Assembly (NCBI GenBank): GCA_036365455.1
Contig: JAWQUS010000022.1
Coordinates: forward strand, 558,001-622,000
Length of the DNA stretch: 64,000 bases
Reading direction: 5' to 3'
Source: Macrosoma leucophasiata
Taxonomy: Eukaryota; Arthropoda; Insecta; Lepidoptera; Hedylidae
Shown: positions 52,881 to 64,000 of the stretch, one piece after another
How positions within the stretch are numbered: position 1 is the stretch's first letter
How the letters are laid out: each line of letters begins with the position of its first letter
The notes under the pieces: model-generated
The model's input: only the letters and a program-made list of their open reading frames with translations
What the model was told of the DNA's origin: nothing
Databases searched by the model: none
Position numbers and translations under genes: made by a program

Positions 52881-55060
52881 GTAAGTGAAAAGAAGGTTTA
52901 TCTACTGGTGGTAGAGCTCCAGTGACGGATCTCGCGGGCGTAGGCACCACCGTATTACCTAATATACCTACTTGCCGCTAAATGGTAGTGTTCAGCACTA
53001 TAGTGTTCCGGTCAGGTGGTAATGTACGGCCCTGTAATTTCCGGCACAGGGGCATAACACCTTAGACATCATTGTGTGAGTGTCTATAGGCTGCAGTCAT
53101 CACTTAACATCAATGTGAACGGCATGCTAGTTTGCCACTTAAATTACATTTTAAAAAATCTACAAGAAGGAGAGCCTTCTGGCGATGGGATGTGACGCAC
53201 CCACCGCCCACTAGAAGAAGAATTCTCTTCCAGTAGAAGACTGCACTGATCAACCGAACAATGCCGATCAAACCATTTAAATGGGGCGGTAGCAAGTGCA
53301 ATAACGCAAGTTTTTTATTTCATTTTTTTATGTTATGGAATTGGCAAACAAGCATGTAGTTCACAATGATGTTAAGTGATGACTGCAGCCTATAGACACC
53401 CACATAAAGACCCAGGTGAAAATGCAGATGCGTTACCACTCCTGAGGCCTAAGGTGTTATGCCTCTGTGCCGGAAATTACAGGGCCGTACATTAGAAGAG
53501 ATGCTAAACTACTGCCACTGCGATTGCCAATCCGCATGCCAAGCGTGGCGATTCATGGCATAATGACGCACAACACTGTTGTGGGCGTCTTTAGGGAAGG
53601 CTTTCAGCTGGAGTAAGTACCTATTGATGATGATGAAAAGTTTATAGGCATATTTGCTGAAGTAAATTAAACTGCCTCGGTAACCTAGTGGTAGCAGGCC
53701 ACTACTACTACGCTGAGGTCCTGGGTTCGATTCCCGGGTAGGAGGTTATCAGAGATGATGGTGTAAAGTCTCATTATCTCTGGTTCTATTGGGAATTTTC
53801 ATCATCATTTTCTGACAATTTCCCAGTACCTTGAAGTTTGGTAATGTGCCCGGAGATATCAACAGGCTCGCCACCTGTTACATGGGCCAAAACGTAACAG
53901 GTGAATCGTGGGTGTTTGCATGTATGCTTGGATGCATGCATTTACCTCTGCCTACCCCTTCGAGGATTACAGGCGTGAAGTTACGTTTTTAAATTAAACA
54001 TCCTTTAAAAATATCTTCCACATGCATAGAAAAAAAAACAGTCAGTACCTATGTGTACCTACTTAAGTAAAGCAAGTAAAAAGTTCTACTTCTTTAGCGT
54101 AACAATCAAATTTATCAGAAATAAAACTAATCTTCGGCGTCGTGTGACGGGTTGCTCACTTCCCTTCAAAATGGTCGAGGAGAGCAATGGCTGCCACATG
54201 CGTCATACTCGTGGACGGGTGCTGATTGTGGGGACTGGTCTGTTGTGATTTTCGGGTGTTATTTTCTATCACGATATTAAGCTGTTGATGGGTATTTGCG
54301 TATGTGTTTATATGCAAATATTTATATGCCATGGAAGTTCATATTATCTTTATTCTATTTAATAATATTTGTATTAAATCTAAGGTTTTGACAAAAGAGC
54401 AACACGCTGAGTTTGTTGGGTAGCGGAGTTCTTCTCAGTAGTGCCTGCACTTGGAACTTTGTTAAGTGAATGACTATGATTATGACGAACAGATTTTTCA
54501 TTTTCTTCTATGAAAGAATTGAAAATTTTGATGATTCACCTATTGGATTATTATTATATGTCATTCTCTCAAGGTAGCTTATAACCCGACAATGCAAAAG
54601 TGTCCTTGTAGATTTGAAATAAATGATTTGAATTTTGAATTTTTGAAAACGACGAAAAAAGTTAAGCAACCAACTTCAGACTGTTGCTTTTATCTGTGTA
54701 GCAAAATTAGCAACTAACTTCAGACTGTCACTTTTGTCTGTCGGTGAGCGCGCGCATCGTAAAGATCTCTCATCATTTTTCCAATCGCGGTAAAAGAAGT
54801 ACCTATAAATTAACTTCAAAAAGTATTGTATTCTTCAATAGAGTGGAATAATAGATGGACGTATAGTCACAAGAGACACATTTGACCACGTCTACAACCA
54901 TATAAGTCCTTTCAAAGGTGACCTAGGTCTTGTCCAGTTAGTCCAGCTGATTGGTGCACTATCCAGGGAGTCCAGACAGGAGGTGCAGAGCTTTTTGGAC
55001 AAATTCGAAGTGGTCAACCAGGAGATAATTGATGAAGTACGAAGGGAGAGCGAGCAGTGA
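52791..55060 (+). CDS. Short p25-alpha/TPPP-like protein, gene C (two exons)
   Basis: Exons 52791-52880 and 54842-55060 encode 97 residues if the second ATG (52806) starts the protein, or 102 from the first. From 52806 the first exon has exactly 25 codons with Trp22 (LQWFEE), as in genes A and B. Exon 2 reads SGIIDGRIVTRDTFDHVYNH, then a helical, acidic stretch, and ends at TGA 55058-55060. The IIDG-x-x-VT signature matches the VIDGK-x-T signature of p25-alpha/TPPP proteins. The intron of about 1.96 kb contains two SINE-A copies and one tRNA-derived SINE. Confidence 0.65.
52904..53157 (+). mobile_element. SINE-A copy in gene C intron
   Basis: Sense copy starting 23 bases after the exon 1 donor. 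Confidence 0.78.
53316..53493 (-). mobile_element. SINE-A 3' half in gene C intron
   Basis: Antisense, from the T-run to cagggccgtacatta. Confidence 0.72.
53671..53988 (+). mobile_element. SINE-C, full length, in gene C intron
   Basis: Head ctgcctcggtaacctagtgg with gggttcgattcccgggtagg, complete body and tail. Confidence 0.85.
53989..54841. other. Gene C intron, 3' part, nothing recognised
   Basis: Includes two diverged direct repeats near 54665 and 54712 (aacttcagactgt). No coding pattern. Confidence 0.4.
54842..55060 (+). CDS. Gene C exon 2
   Basis: The exon follows ttcttcaatag and opens with AGT GGA ATA ATA GAT GGA, aligning with the sister exons. It is 72 codons and a stop. No AATAAA is obvious close downstream. 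Confidence 0.65.
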   Translation, partial: SGIIDGRIVTRDTFDHVYNHISPFKGDLGLVQLVQLIGALSRESRQEVQSFLDKFEVVNQEIIDEVRRESEQ

Positions 55061-55238
55061 AGTTATTGGCGTTTTTTTATGATTTTGGATTTGAAGTAAA
55101 TTTTTTTGAAAAGAAAAAAAAGATGTTTCACTTTAAAAGTAATACTTAATTAAACTAGTTACTAGCTACTTAGACACTATGTGCCACCATCTCATTTCTT
55201 ACACCGCACTACCCGAACTAACTAAACCTAACCGGTTT

Positions 55239-55411
55239 ACTGGTGGTAGATCTAGTTACGGAGCTCGCGGGCGAAGGCACCACTGCATCGCCTAATATAC
55301 TTGCCGCTAAATAGTAGTGTTCAGCACTATCGTGTTCCGGTCAGGTGGTAATGCACGGCCCTGTAATTCCGGCACAGAGGCATAACACCTTAGGCCTCAG
55401 AAGTGGTAACG
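55239..55411 (+). mobile_element. SINE-A 5' half
   Basis: actggtggtagatctagtta to cagaagtggtaacgcat. Confidence 0.75.
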
Positions 55412-55575
55412 CATACGCGTTTCCATACTGTTCATATTTGTACTGTGCACTTGGAAATGTTGAACGGTGCAATTTTCACGTTCGTTTCTGCTCAGAACAT
55501 TCAGTACTTTTTTCCCTCAGAGGTGTGTGTGGTGCGACCGTGACCACGTACCATCAAGTGGCCCGTACTTTAAGA
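55412..55575 (+). repeat. Fused fragments of a MITE end and a LINE end
   Basis: gtttccatactgttcatatt matches the MITE at 22.9 kb. The following gaacggtgcaattttcacgt and ctcagaggtgtg parts match the LINE end at 13.5 kb. Confidence 0.55.
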
Positions 55576-55629
55576 CAAAATAAAAACTATAGATACATTT
55601 TTGAGGCCAGTGAGAATATAACTAACACA

Positions 55630-56830
55630 CAGCTTTAAATGTGAAGGTATATTTAATAATAATTGCGGATATTCATATAATCGTACTAAACTACATTAGG
55701 TTTTTTTAAATTCCATTTGAATATAAGTATGTACCTACGTATTTAAACGAATCAATAAATTATTTAAAAAAAAAAACAACACGGGGATATACCGAAAAGC
55801 AAGGACTCAATAATCGTCACAGACAGTACTAAGAAATATAAATATGAATTGATAAACCCACAACCAAATCTTAATTCAAATTTCTAAATTAATATTGATT
55901 AAAATGCAACAAAAAACCCAGCTGTTAGAATGGCGGCTCTGTATTCTGAGAAAAATCAATCACAGAACTAGTTTAAAATTATTTAAAACTAAAGGACGTC
56001 ACATTTAATGAACGGAATTATTCTAACTTTGAATTTGTAACACTATAACGTCACAAATTGTATAATTTGAGGTTTTTAACTGGAACTAGGGTTGCCACCT
56101 TTTTTTTGCAATTACTTAGTTATATTAATATATTTTTCTTATTATGTATTTTTCCCTTCGCCGCTATTCTATCATTGTCATGTCACACACTGTTAAATTT
56201 TAGCATGTACTTATTATTATTTTGTTCTTAGCTCCTAATTTGTACACACCTACTTCTTCCTAAGCGCATTTCTGTAAAATTAAGGTTGCCTGGAAGAAAT
56301 CTCTGGCAGCGATAAGGCCGCCTGTTGTATTTCCTGTCCATGTATTATTTCTGTTTTGTGATTCTGTTGAGTGTACAATAAAGAGTATTATTATTATTAT
56401 TAAAGTACATTGGTTATTATAGGTAAGAAAATAAAAACATTGAATCTAAAAAAAGATTTTTTTCTTTATTTTTCGGTATTATTATTTTTTTAAAAATATT
56501 TTTTATTGCTTTTTGCAATTTGTAGAAAATTCGTGTCCCGATTAAACAACTGCACAGCATATTTACATTCGATAATTTTTTTTTAACAAAAAAATACTTA
56601 GGACTAAACTTTAGAAATTCACAAACAAATCAAATCATGCGAAATAAAGTATTTTCGTGTACTTTATTGTTTTCATAAAGTATAGAGTACAATTGATTCA
56701 AAGAAGATTCAAAGATATTTATTTGCTTAAAGTATGGTTTAGTATTGTAATTAAATAAAAAATAAAATGTAAATTGCTTAAGTATTGCTTGAAATAACGT
56801 ACAATACTTTATTAATAGAGTACGGGTGGT
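55630..56830. other. AT-rich intergenic DNA, nothing recognised
   Basis: Strongly AT-rich with homopolymer runs. No gene seen on either strand. Confidence 0.45.
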
Positions 56831-56833
56831 AAT

Positions 56834-57205
56834 ATTAGCTGGAACCTTGAAGAAGCCGTGTGATGCTCTTAGTTTATTCAATTTTCTTGGTGTATTTTTT
56901 GAGGATTAAATAAAGTGCCACCAGCATTTTGTTTGATATAGTTTTATTACAGTGCCCGACTGCCCGTGTATAGTGAAATAGAATAACAGTGCGAAAACAC
57001 GGCCTTTCAGGTTGCCTCCAAAACTTCATTGTAGTGTTCTGATAAAGAAGCCATCAATTTATTCGAATTACTGATTGTGACTCATTTGATTGACATATTA
57101 AAATGACTGACTGACTGATTCTGACTTTCAATACGCATACGAATTATCGTTTTACTTAACACCGGCAATAAGTATGCGTAACAGGGAATGCCATAATATA
57201 AAAAA
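56834..57205 (+). mobile_element. Element F, diverged copy
   Basis: agctggaaccttgaagaagc to gggaatgccataatataaaa. Confidence 0.7.
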
Positions 57206-57475
57206 AAGTTGTAAGCGCGCGAAATTAATATAGAAAAAGCTGATTAAAATTCAAGAATTTATTTGCGTTAATTATGTATGAAACATTACTTCACGGTTGT
57301 ATTTCCCCGATTGGAGAAGCAGAGGTGAATAAAAACACGCAGTCATGCTACATCATTCATTCACCTGTTTTTAAGTGGTTCCGTACCTACAAAAGAAAAA
57401 TCTTACGTTTTTTCCTTTTCCGGTTAGGTAGTGTAGGTACCACATTGAACCACATTACTGTGGTGTACCAAATAA

Positions 57476-57642
57476 TGTATGTATGTATCTTCACGCCAGG
57501 TCCCTAACGGGGTAGGCAGAGAGTGTAGAGCGCCAGACATCCCGGTTCTGACAAACCTCTCGTGCCTCGTCTACCTTCATCATTCTCTTCATACATGCAC
57601 GCCGATTCCTAAGACTTTTGACCCCACCATCAGACAGACCAA
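57476..57642 (-). mobile_element. LINE-G 3' fragment
   Basis: An antisense copy from tatgtatcttcacgccaggt to the accatcagacaga segment. Confidence 0.7.
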
Positions 57643-57694
57643 ATAATTTTTGCAAAAATTACACTTCAACAGTGACAAAGCATTTGTATTATAA

Positions 57695-58890
57695 AAAAAA
57701 CGGTCAAGTGCGTGTCGGGCCACGCGCAGTGTAGGGTTTCGTAGTTTTCAGATTTGATTAATATGATAAAAAAATAAGGCGGCCAACTTGCTGAAAATAG
57801 CATGTGGGACTTTTTGTAGATAGATAGGTGGTGAATGCGAAGTATGAAGTTTTGTCAGTATACGTGCCCAAAATTACGTAAAAACACATAACTTACATAC
57901 TGAAGTCATTTATTTTTTAAATATTATATATCACACAACACACAATTCAAAATGGAACAAAGCGATCACATACACACATACGCAAACAATTTTCAATTGA
58001 ATCCACACAATACGTTATATACGTTGATATACGTAGATGCTCCGCTGTTGTTTGCATGTGTGTGTGGGTGTAATGTAGAGTATGTTTTATGTATGTGTGT
58101 GACTGTGCGGTTATGTAGTAGCTTGAAAAAAAAAATAGGCATGGTAGGTGCGTTAATGCATCGAATGCGGGACATGCGGGACGCATCCAATGTTTTACGG
58201 GACTATTTTTTTAATTCTTAGGGGACGATCCCGCAGAATCCGGGACGGTTGGCCGCCTTAAAAAATATATAAATATTTTCTATGGAGTTGTTCGAAAGTT
58301 TCGAGTATTATACATTTGGTCGACTATTACTCGCAAACTTGTAAAGCCAACTTAGGTGTGATAGTTTTCCTTTTAATTTCGTTATATGTAGCTACTATTG
58401 CCGTAACGTTTGAATTTCTAACAACAAAATTTTAGTTAGTAGAGGGACACTTGACTCTAACGAAAATTTGCACTTTAAAGCTTAATAAGTCACGAACAGT
58501 TAACTAAATCCAAAAATGATGTTAGCAAACCCCTAACATTTTTGTTAGACCTATCCAACGATATAGAAATACTATATTATAATACGATATATTTTCTTTA
58601 CGTACTTTCTATACGTTTTCTATATATAATACTATATATAGAAAACGAAAAATATAAAAAATATCCGCGCATTACACGTAGGGGAGATACCCTAAATAAA
58701 AAAAACTCATGTTTTAATTCTACCACTTTGTCGGCGTGATAAAGTTGTATACTTGTGCCAAATTTCAAGCCTCTAGTACCAACATTTTTTGCGCTAAATC
58801 GAGGACGGACACACATATAGACAGATAGACAGACAGACGGACATGGCGAACCTATAAGGGTTCCTTGTTTACTACGGAAACCTAAAAAAT
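57695..58890. repeat. Large unclassified mobile element with inner tandem-poor filler
   Basis: It begins cggtcaagtgcgtgtcgggc and ends gggttccttgtttactacgg, a pair of ends I associate with a common lepidopteran element. A second end copy is at 63.67-63.84 kb in opposite sense (gtagtaaacaaggaaccctt). Confidence 0.55.
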
Positions 58891-58899
58891 GTCCCTTCA

Positions 58900-59660
58900 T
58901 GACCTAAAAAAAATATAATTACGCGATATTTCACGCTAACCGACGATATGGACAGTCTTGTCCGTTAATTGCGCATTTATTTAATTATTCAATCTCACAA
59001 ACATCAGTTTATGTATGAGTCACACTTTGGTGGACTTGTGATTCCCATTTTGTTAATAATTAATTACGTATGAACGACGTAATGACGTTTTATGTTATTA
59101 TGAAAAACTTTATTGTTTTTTTTTTCGTAAATGTTTCACGAGTTATTTTTAATCATTATACCTAATTAGTTGTGAATCAAGTTTTTCTAGTTTTAGGTTT
59201 AATCTACTAAAAAAAAAATGAAAAAGAAAATGACCACGAAAATTTTATTTAGCGCTTAGCCAGGACACCTATGTACAGTATGTATACACAACAAAATTAA
59301 ATTTAAAAAAAGATTAAAGATAAAAGATTAAATATAAAATAGAAACAAAGTAAGTACCTAAATAATTAACTAAAATAATAATTTTATGTAAATTAACCAC
59401 CTATATTAAATTTATAATAATAATAATAAGGCATATGTGTCGCACGGCTGCGCCAAAAAGTTATCCAGTTCAGCATGATGTCAGGTACCTATAACCTGGT
59501 TTTCGACTGCAACCATTGGATGCCTGGTCACTACGTTTCTGGTGTCCCACTAAACAAAAAAAAAACATGTGTTGATACCTACAATTCAAACGGTTGAAGT
59601 GACACCTTCAAAGATAATGGTTGCATGTTATTAAGACGAATGTAAAAGAAAACGTACGTA
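58900..59660. other. AT-rich intergenic DNA, nothing recognised
   Basis: No gene or repeat that I can name, apart from a short GC-richer patch around 59440-59550. Confidence 0.4.
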
Positions 59661-59664
59661 ACTT

Positions 59665-59722
59665 TTAATCATACATGCAAACACCCACGATTCGCCGGTT
59701 ACGTTTTAGCCCATGTTACAGC
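59665..59722 (-). mobile_element. SINE-C fragment
   Basis: catgcaaacacccacgattc and ggttacgttttagcccatgt only. Confidence 0.6.
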
Positions 59723-59724
59723 CT

Positions 59725-61020
59725 ATTGACACTAAGTAGAAAACAGGTAGAAAAAAAACTTGTAAGCTTTTATCTACTTTTAGTACGTACGTCTGATAAA
59801 GAAGTTATACCTACTATTACCGCTGCCCTACTGGTCTCCAAATATTCTCTATAAGCCGTTTCTGAAACCAGCGTGCACCACCACACAGACAAACAGACAT
59901 TTTTCCGGGATAAAAAGTACCCAGTAATTTTTTCTTTAAAAATTTGATCAAATTTATATCATGCCTTATTACATGTTGATTGTTGTGTTATATTTTCTTA
60001 AATTGTGTGGTTATTCAAGACTCAAAATGTTGAATCAATATTTTGTATTTGTATCGTGTCTAGAAAATATGAATTATTTTTTGGACAAAGTCATGATTTT
60101 GAGCTTCTAGGCGAGTTGTGACAGCCTGTCACAACTCTCCTATCTGACTTCATTTTTCGCAATGTGGTGTGTTGCATGCTAAAAGGCTACGTTCTTGGTT
60201 TCAGAATGTTGAATAAATATACAAGAACGACTGATGAGCAATGAATGATGGAATTTGAAGAGGTTACGTAACGATACGAAAAAATGTCCAAGACATGTCC
60301 TCTTACAATCTTAACTACATGTCTCTGTCAAGATATATTTAGAAGAAACACGCTTATCAAGCCAACCCAGTAGGCAAGGCTGCATCAATGGGTTATACCA
60401 TTTATGAGAGGAATATTTATATGACTATTTGAAAACATCAGATCGAATGAGCAGTGGGTCCAATGCCTAGAATACAAAGACTGATCACATGTAGATTGTA
60501 CCTACTGGAGACAAGTTGCAATACGTTTGCCATAATTGTCTATGAGATTAAATGAAGATTTTTGACGGATAGTAATGTGATTGACCTCAAAATGGTGGCA
60601 TATATTAGACACTTATATGGTATTATTTCTTATTACGAGTGTTATGTTTTTTTTTAGTATTCAATGTCCTAAAAGATGATTATCAGTACTTTTTTGCAAA
60701 TGGAATTGTTTGTTTCATTTGTATTATCCATAATGGTCCTTTTATATAATCAAACAGTCTTAAATAAAAAGCTGTCACAACTTATCTCGGTCCCTGTCAC
60801 AACTTACCTCGGTGATAGGAGAGTTGTGACAGAGGGAGTTGTCTTTGTTTTTGTTGATTTTCTTAGAAACTATGATACATCAATTAATTTTTTTGATTAT
60901 TTTGCAACGAGAAGGAAAGGTGCTACATTAATTAACATCGATCATAACTGTAAAATGTTTCTTGAGCGAGATATGGTCATTAAAGTAAAAATTGTCACAT
61001 CTATCCTCGGTCTCCCCTAC
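59725..61020. other. Intergenic DNA, no supported gene
   Basis: It includes a distant inverted pair, gtcacaactctcctatc (60130) and gataggagagttgtgac (60814). A 145-codon open frame at 60676-61113 runs into a repeat and has no family features. Confidence 0.4.
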
Positions 61021-61022
61021 TT

Positions 61023-61234
61023 TACCAGAACATTAACAATGAAGTTTTGGAGCCAACCCGAAAGAACGTGTTTTCGCACTATTATTCTATTTCAATATAC
61101 ACGGGCACTTTAGTAAGCCTATATCAAACAAAATGCCACCAACTTTATTTAATATAACTAAAAAAATACACCAAGAAAATGAAATGAAATAGGAGCACCA
61201 CACGTCTCTTTCAAGGTTTCCGCCAAAACTCCCA
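61023..61234 (-). mobile_element. Element F, antisense part
   Basis: gaacattaacaatgaagttt through cgtgttttcgcactattatt to ccgccaaaactccc. Confidence 0.7.
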
Positions 61235-61465
61235 CCAAAGTCTTCTTCTTCTTTATTTAAATTAATGGCTACTACCCAAGACTAAGGGTAATTCTGCCAG
61301 AATCCAGTAATTGGAGACGCACAGTTAAATACAAATAAAATAAAATAAATAAATAAAATTGATCGGTGAATTAAAAGACTGGCTGGTGATGAATAAAATT
61401 TTATCTTCTGATGGTATCTACAACAAAAACAAAGACAATCACTATAGTTAGATGATAGTATAGAC

Positions 61466-61772
61466 CAGAGGTTCCCAAACTATTTTTTCTTGTAGACCCC
61501 TTTCAATTTTTTTCTGGTTTCCTTGCTACAATTATATCACATTCCCATATTTCCAAATTTTATTCACGCCTACGTAGACCCCCATCGAGTTTCCGATGGA
61601 CCACTTTGGGAATCACTGGTATGATGTAAGTAAAATGGTACGGTACTATCAGTGTATGTGTTGAGATCCATTATCGTGGACCCCCATTTTCATTTCATGG
61701 ACCCCCAAATTTTTTTTCGCTTACGCGTCATAGACCCTCAGGGGTCGATATAGACCACTTTGGGAATCACTG
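61466..61772. mobile_element. hAT-type nonautonomous element, second copy
   Basis: Same ends as 9928-10248. Flanks GTATAGAC and GTATAGAT differ at one base, so this insertion is probably older. Confidence 0.88.
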
Positions 61773-61922
61773 GTATAGATAAAGAACAGTGTTATAACTA
61801 TAAAAAAAAAGAAGATTAAATTCTAATATTATTTACACGTATACATTTAGCTAATCTATAAACAAAAGGTGAAGTTACTAAATTAAGCAATGATTTCAAA
61901 GTCCCACCAAAGTCATTGTTTC

Positions 61923-61929
61923 TATAAAA
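61923..61929 (+). promoter_or_regulatory. Possible TATA box and initiator for gene B
   Basis: TATAAAA lies about 43 bases before a TCAGT arthropod initiator-like motif at 61964, which in turn is about 73 bases before the ATG. The spacing is longer than the usual 30, so only one of the two may be used. Confidence 0.4.
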
Positions 61930-62036
61930 ACAGAACTTGACAGAAGATGACATTACACGAACGTCAGTCAACTCAAAGTTCCACACACTTCACACAATAT
62001 TGTTGACGTGATTGTAAACAGAAATCAATACAAATC

Positions 62037-62112
62037 ATGGAAAAAGCATTCGAAGATATACAAAAGAAGGGCGGAAACAATGTAGACGGACTTGTTAAGT
62101 GGATGAAAGATT
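62037..62112 (+). CDS. Gene B exon 1
   Basis: The exon starts at ATG 62037 (context aaatcATGg), with 25 codons plus one base before gtaagt. A TATAAAA lies about 110 bases upstream. Confidence 0.75.
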
Positions 62113-63649
62113 GTAAGTTCTAATTATTCTTGTAAGACCTCTTAATAACTGTATGTATGTATCTTCAAGCCAGGTCCCTAACGGGGTAGGCAGAGAGTGT
62201 AGAGCGCCAGATATCCCGGTCCTGACATACCTCTCGTGCCTCGTCTACCTTCATCATTCTCTTCATACATCCACGCCGATTCCTTAGACTTTTGACCCCA
62301 CCATCAGACAGAACTCGACCTATTTGGTCATGGTAGGTCAGTCTTGGTCATCCTGGGCCTCTGCAACTATCCACATTCGCATTGTATATCTGTTTAGTCA
62401 TTCGCTCATTCGACATTCTTCCTATATGCCCGAACCATCGGAGCATGCCTTTTTTCATTTTTACACCGATACTATCATTCACACAAAGTCTCTATCTTAC
62501 ATCTTCATTACGAACGCGATCGGTGAGTGATACACCGCAGATCTTGCGCAAAGATCTCATCTCGACCGCGTTTAACTTACTTTCATGCTCTTTCCTGCAT
62601 ACCCAGCTCTCGCTTCCATATAAAAGCGTTGGAGTAAGTACAGAATTATGTACGGCTAGTCGAGTTAATAACTGTATAGCGACATCATAACTAAAGTATC
62701 GGCTGTGGTAACGCATCTGCATTTTGACCTCTGGTCTTTGTGGCCAGGCTGCAGTCATCACTTAATATAAATGTGATACCCTAGTTTTTTTCATGTAATG
62801 GAAGAGGCAAACAAGCGTGCAGTTCACATTGATGTTAAGTGATGACTGCAGCCTATAGACATTCACACAAAGACCAAGGTCAAAATGCAAATGCTTTACC
62901 ACATGCGACATAACAACTAAAGTCTCAGGGATGGTAATGCATCTGCATGTTGACCTCTGGTCTTTGTGGCCAGGCTGCAGTCATCACTTAATATTAATGT
63001 GATACGCTAGTTGTCAAGTCTCTGTGATAGTTACTAACCGGAATAGTGCTGAACACAACCATTTGGCGGCATTTAGATTAGGTAATGCGTTGGTGCCTAC
63101 GCCCTCGAGCTTGATCTCTACCATCAGTAAACACTGTTTTATTGTTTTTAATGGTGGCAGAGCTCCAGTTACGGAGCTCGAGGGCGTAGGCACCACACCA
63201 TTACCTAATATACTTGCCGCTAAATGGTAGTGTTCAGCACTATCGTGTTCCGGTCAGGTGGTAATGTACTGCCCTGTAATTTCCAGCACAGAGGCATAAC
63301 ACCTAAGGCCTCATTTTGATCTTGGTCTTTGTGTGGTTGTCTATAGGCTGCAGTCATCACTTAACATCAATGTGAACTGCATTCTAGTTTGCCACTTTCA
63401 TTATATAAAAAAAATCTTCTAGCAAACGTAATAGACGGAAAGAACGTAACAGAAGACGCCGCTAAAAAGGCTTTCACGGAAGCAAAAGTTGATCCGAAAA
63501 ACGTCACGTTGGATATGTTCAAGCAAGTGGTGGGTAAACTGGCGGGGGGGCAGATGGAGAATGTGAAGAAGTTCGCCATGTCGCTGGCTTCGCGGGCTCC
63601 GATGCTCTTGAAGGGTCTTCTCGCTGGTGCTGGCGGTGGTGGTAAGTGA
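62037..63649 (+). CDS. Short p25-alpha/TPPP-like protein, gene B (two exons)
   Basis: Exons 62037-62112 and 63423-63649 encode 100 residues. Exon 1 is MEKAFEDIQKKGGNNVDGLV with Trp22, matching gene A in length and phase. Exon 2 begins NVIDGKNVTEDAAKKAFTEA, with NVTLDMFKQVVGKLAGGQ later and a glycine-rich end. VIDGKxVT followed by a hydrophobic helix is the clearest p25-alpha/TPPP signature of the three genes. The protein is soluble, with no signal peptide. The 1.3-kb intron is filled by SINE copies and a LINE remnant. Confidence 0.75.
62148..62690 (-). mobile_element. LINE-G fragment, longest copy
   Basis: The antisense copy in the intron of gene B extends further 5' than the others. Its protein includes LLYGSESWVCRKEHESKLNA and MRSLRKICGVSLTDRVRNED, typical of the thumb and C-terminal region of non-LTR reverse transcriptases. 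Frame breaks are present. Confidence 0.8.
62695..63130. repeat. Mosaic of SINE-A pieces in both orientations
   Basis: Pieces at about 62702-62780 (+), 62784-62900 (-), 62905-63005 (+) and 63010-63130 (-). Two share the unusual tttgtggccaggctgcagtc form. Confidence 0.65.
63151..63415 (+). mobile_element. SINE-A copy ending against gene B exon 2
   Basis: Sense copy from atggtggcagagctccagtt to the A-run. Only tcttctag separates the A-run from the exon. Confidence 0.82.
63423..63649 (+). CDS. Gene B exon 2
   Basis: The exon follows tcttctag, which comes directly after the A-rich tail of a SINE. The split serine codon matches gene A. The stop TGA is at 63647-63649. The last codons, GGT AAG TGA, look like a splice donor but also close the frame. 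Confidence 0.75.
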
Positions 63650-63671
63650 AGATTAAAAAAAACACTCATTT

Positions 63672-63845
63672 TTAGGGTCCCGTAGTAAACAAGGAACCCT
63701 TATAGTTTCGCCATGTCCGTCTGTCTGTCTGTCTGTGTTCGTCCGCGGCTTAGCGCAAAAACTATTAGTACTAGAGACTTGAAATTTGGCACAAGTAGGT
63801 ATACACCTTAATCACGCCGACAAAGGGGTAGAATAAAAACATGAG
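63672..63845. repeat. Interspersed element end, gtagtaaacaaggaaccctt type
   Basis: Inverse match to 58.70-58.89 kb, with a gtctgtctgtctgtctgt run. Confidence 0.65.
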
Positions 63846-63854
63846 AAATTATAT

Positions 63855-64000
63855 ATTAGGTTGGGGAAAAAGTTTCTTCGCATTTTTTAAGATAATTCAA
63901 AACATTTTTTAATATAGTTTATTTAAATTTAACTAAAGTATATATGTACCATTTTGTTCGATAACCTTTTGCCATCTTGTAGGTAGGGACATGATCCCAT
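63855..64000 (-). mobile_element. Mariner-like element, 3' end, cut by window edge
   Basis: The terminal repeat ttaggttggggaaaaagttt follows a TA-rich target near 63856. The - strand frame entering from the right edge reads LPTRWQKVIEQNGTYIL and stops at 63933-63935, the usual C-terminus of mariner transposases. The rest lies outside the window. Confidence 0.85.

Noticed and set aside
60676..61113. A 145-codon open frame on the + strand.
   Set aside because: The longest frame in its area, but its 3' third is antisense element F, composition matches AT-rich non-coding DNA and no family pattern is visible.

Overview
The window looks like insect nuclear DNA, most probably from a moth or butterfly. 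It has many short exons with GT-AG introns, AT-rich non-coding DNA, and a dense load of SINE-like, LINE and MITE sequences of lepidopteran type. The order is an inference from repeat style and protein similarity as I know it; I could run no search.

From 6.9 to 42.3 kb on the + strand lies one large gene, a P1B-type copper-transporting ATPase (ATP7, orthologue of Menkes/Wilson ATPases). I can place 28 consecutive coding exons whose phases all agree. They encode 1,229 residues ending at a TGA at 42274-42276. The visible protein has four GMTCxxC metal-binding domains, eight predicted membrane segments, and the TGES, CPC, DKTGT, SEHPL, TGDNRK and GDGVNDSP motifs. The initiator exon is not found: the first visible exon starts mid-codon, so the true 5' end lies before 6946 or outside the window.

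At four ATP7 exons the donor side (exon 3' part, splice donor, start of intron) has been copied downstream. These are exon 4, exon 7, exon 17 and exon 18. At exon 18 the copies form a tandem array of six full units of mostly 169 bp plus a partial one.

From 49.7 to 63.7 kb lies a cluster of three very small two-exon + strand genes of about 97-104 residues. Each has a 25-codon first exon with tryptophan at codon 22, and a second exon resembling the core of the p25-alpha/TPPP (tubulin polymerization-promoting protein) family. Truncated tandem copies of one second exon lie at 51.2 and 51.9 kb.

One tRNA gene of Leu type (anticodon AAG as read) lies at 5.46 kb and has an unusual anticodon loop. 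Almost everything else is repeats: at least four SINE-like families, a tRNA-like element present about ten times, LINE remnants, fold-back elements, several MITEs with exact target-site duplications, and a mariner end at the right edge. In several places a repeat ends within about 8-20 bases of a real splice acceptor.

Stretches where I see nothing recognisable are listed as 'other'.
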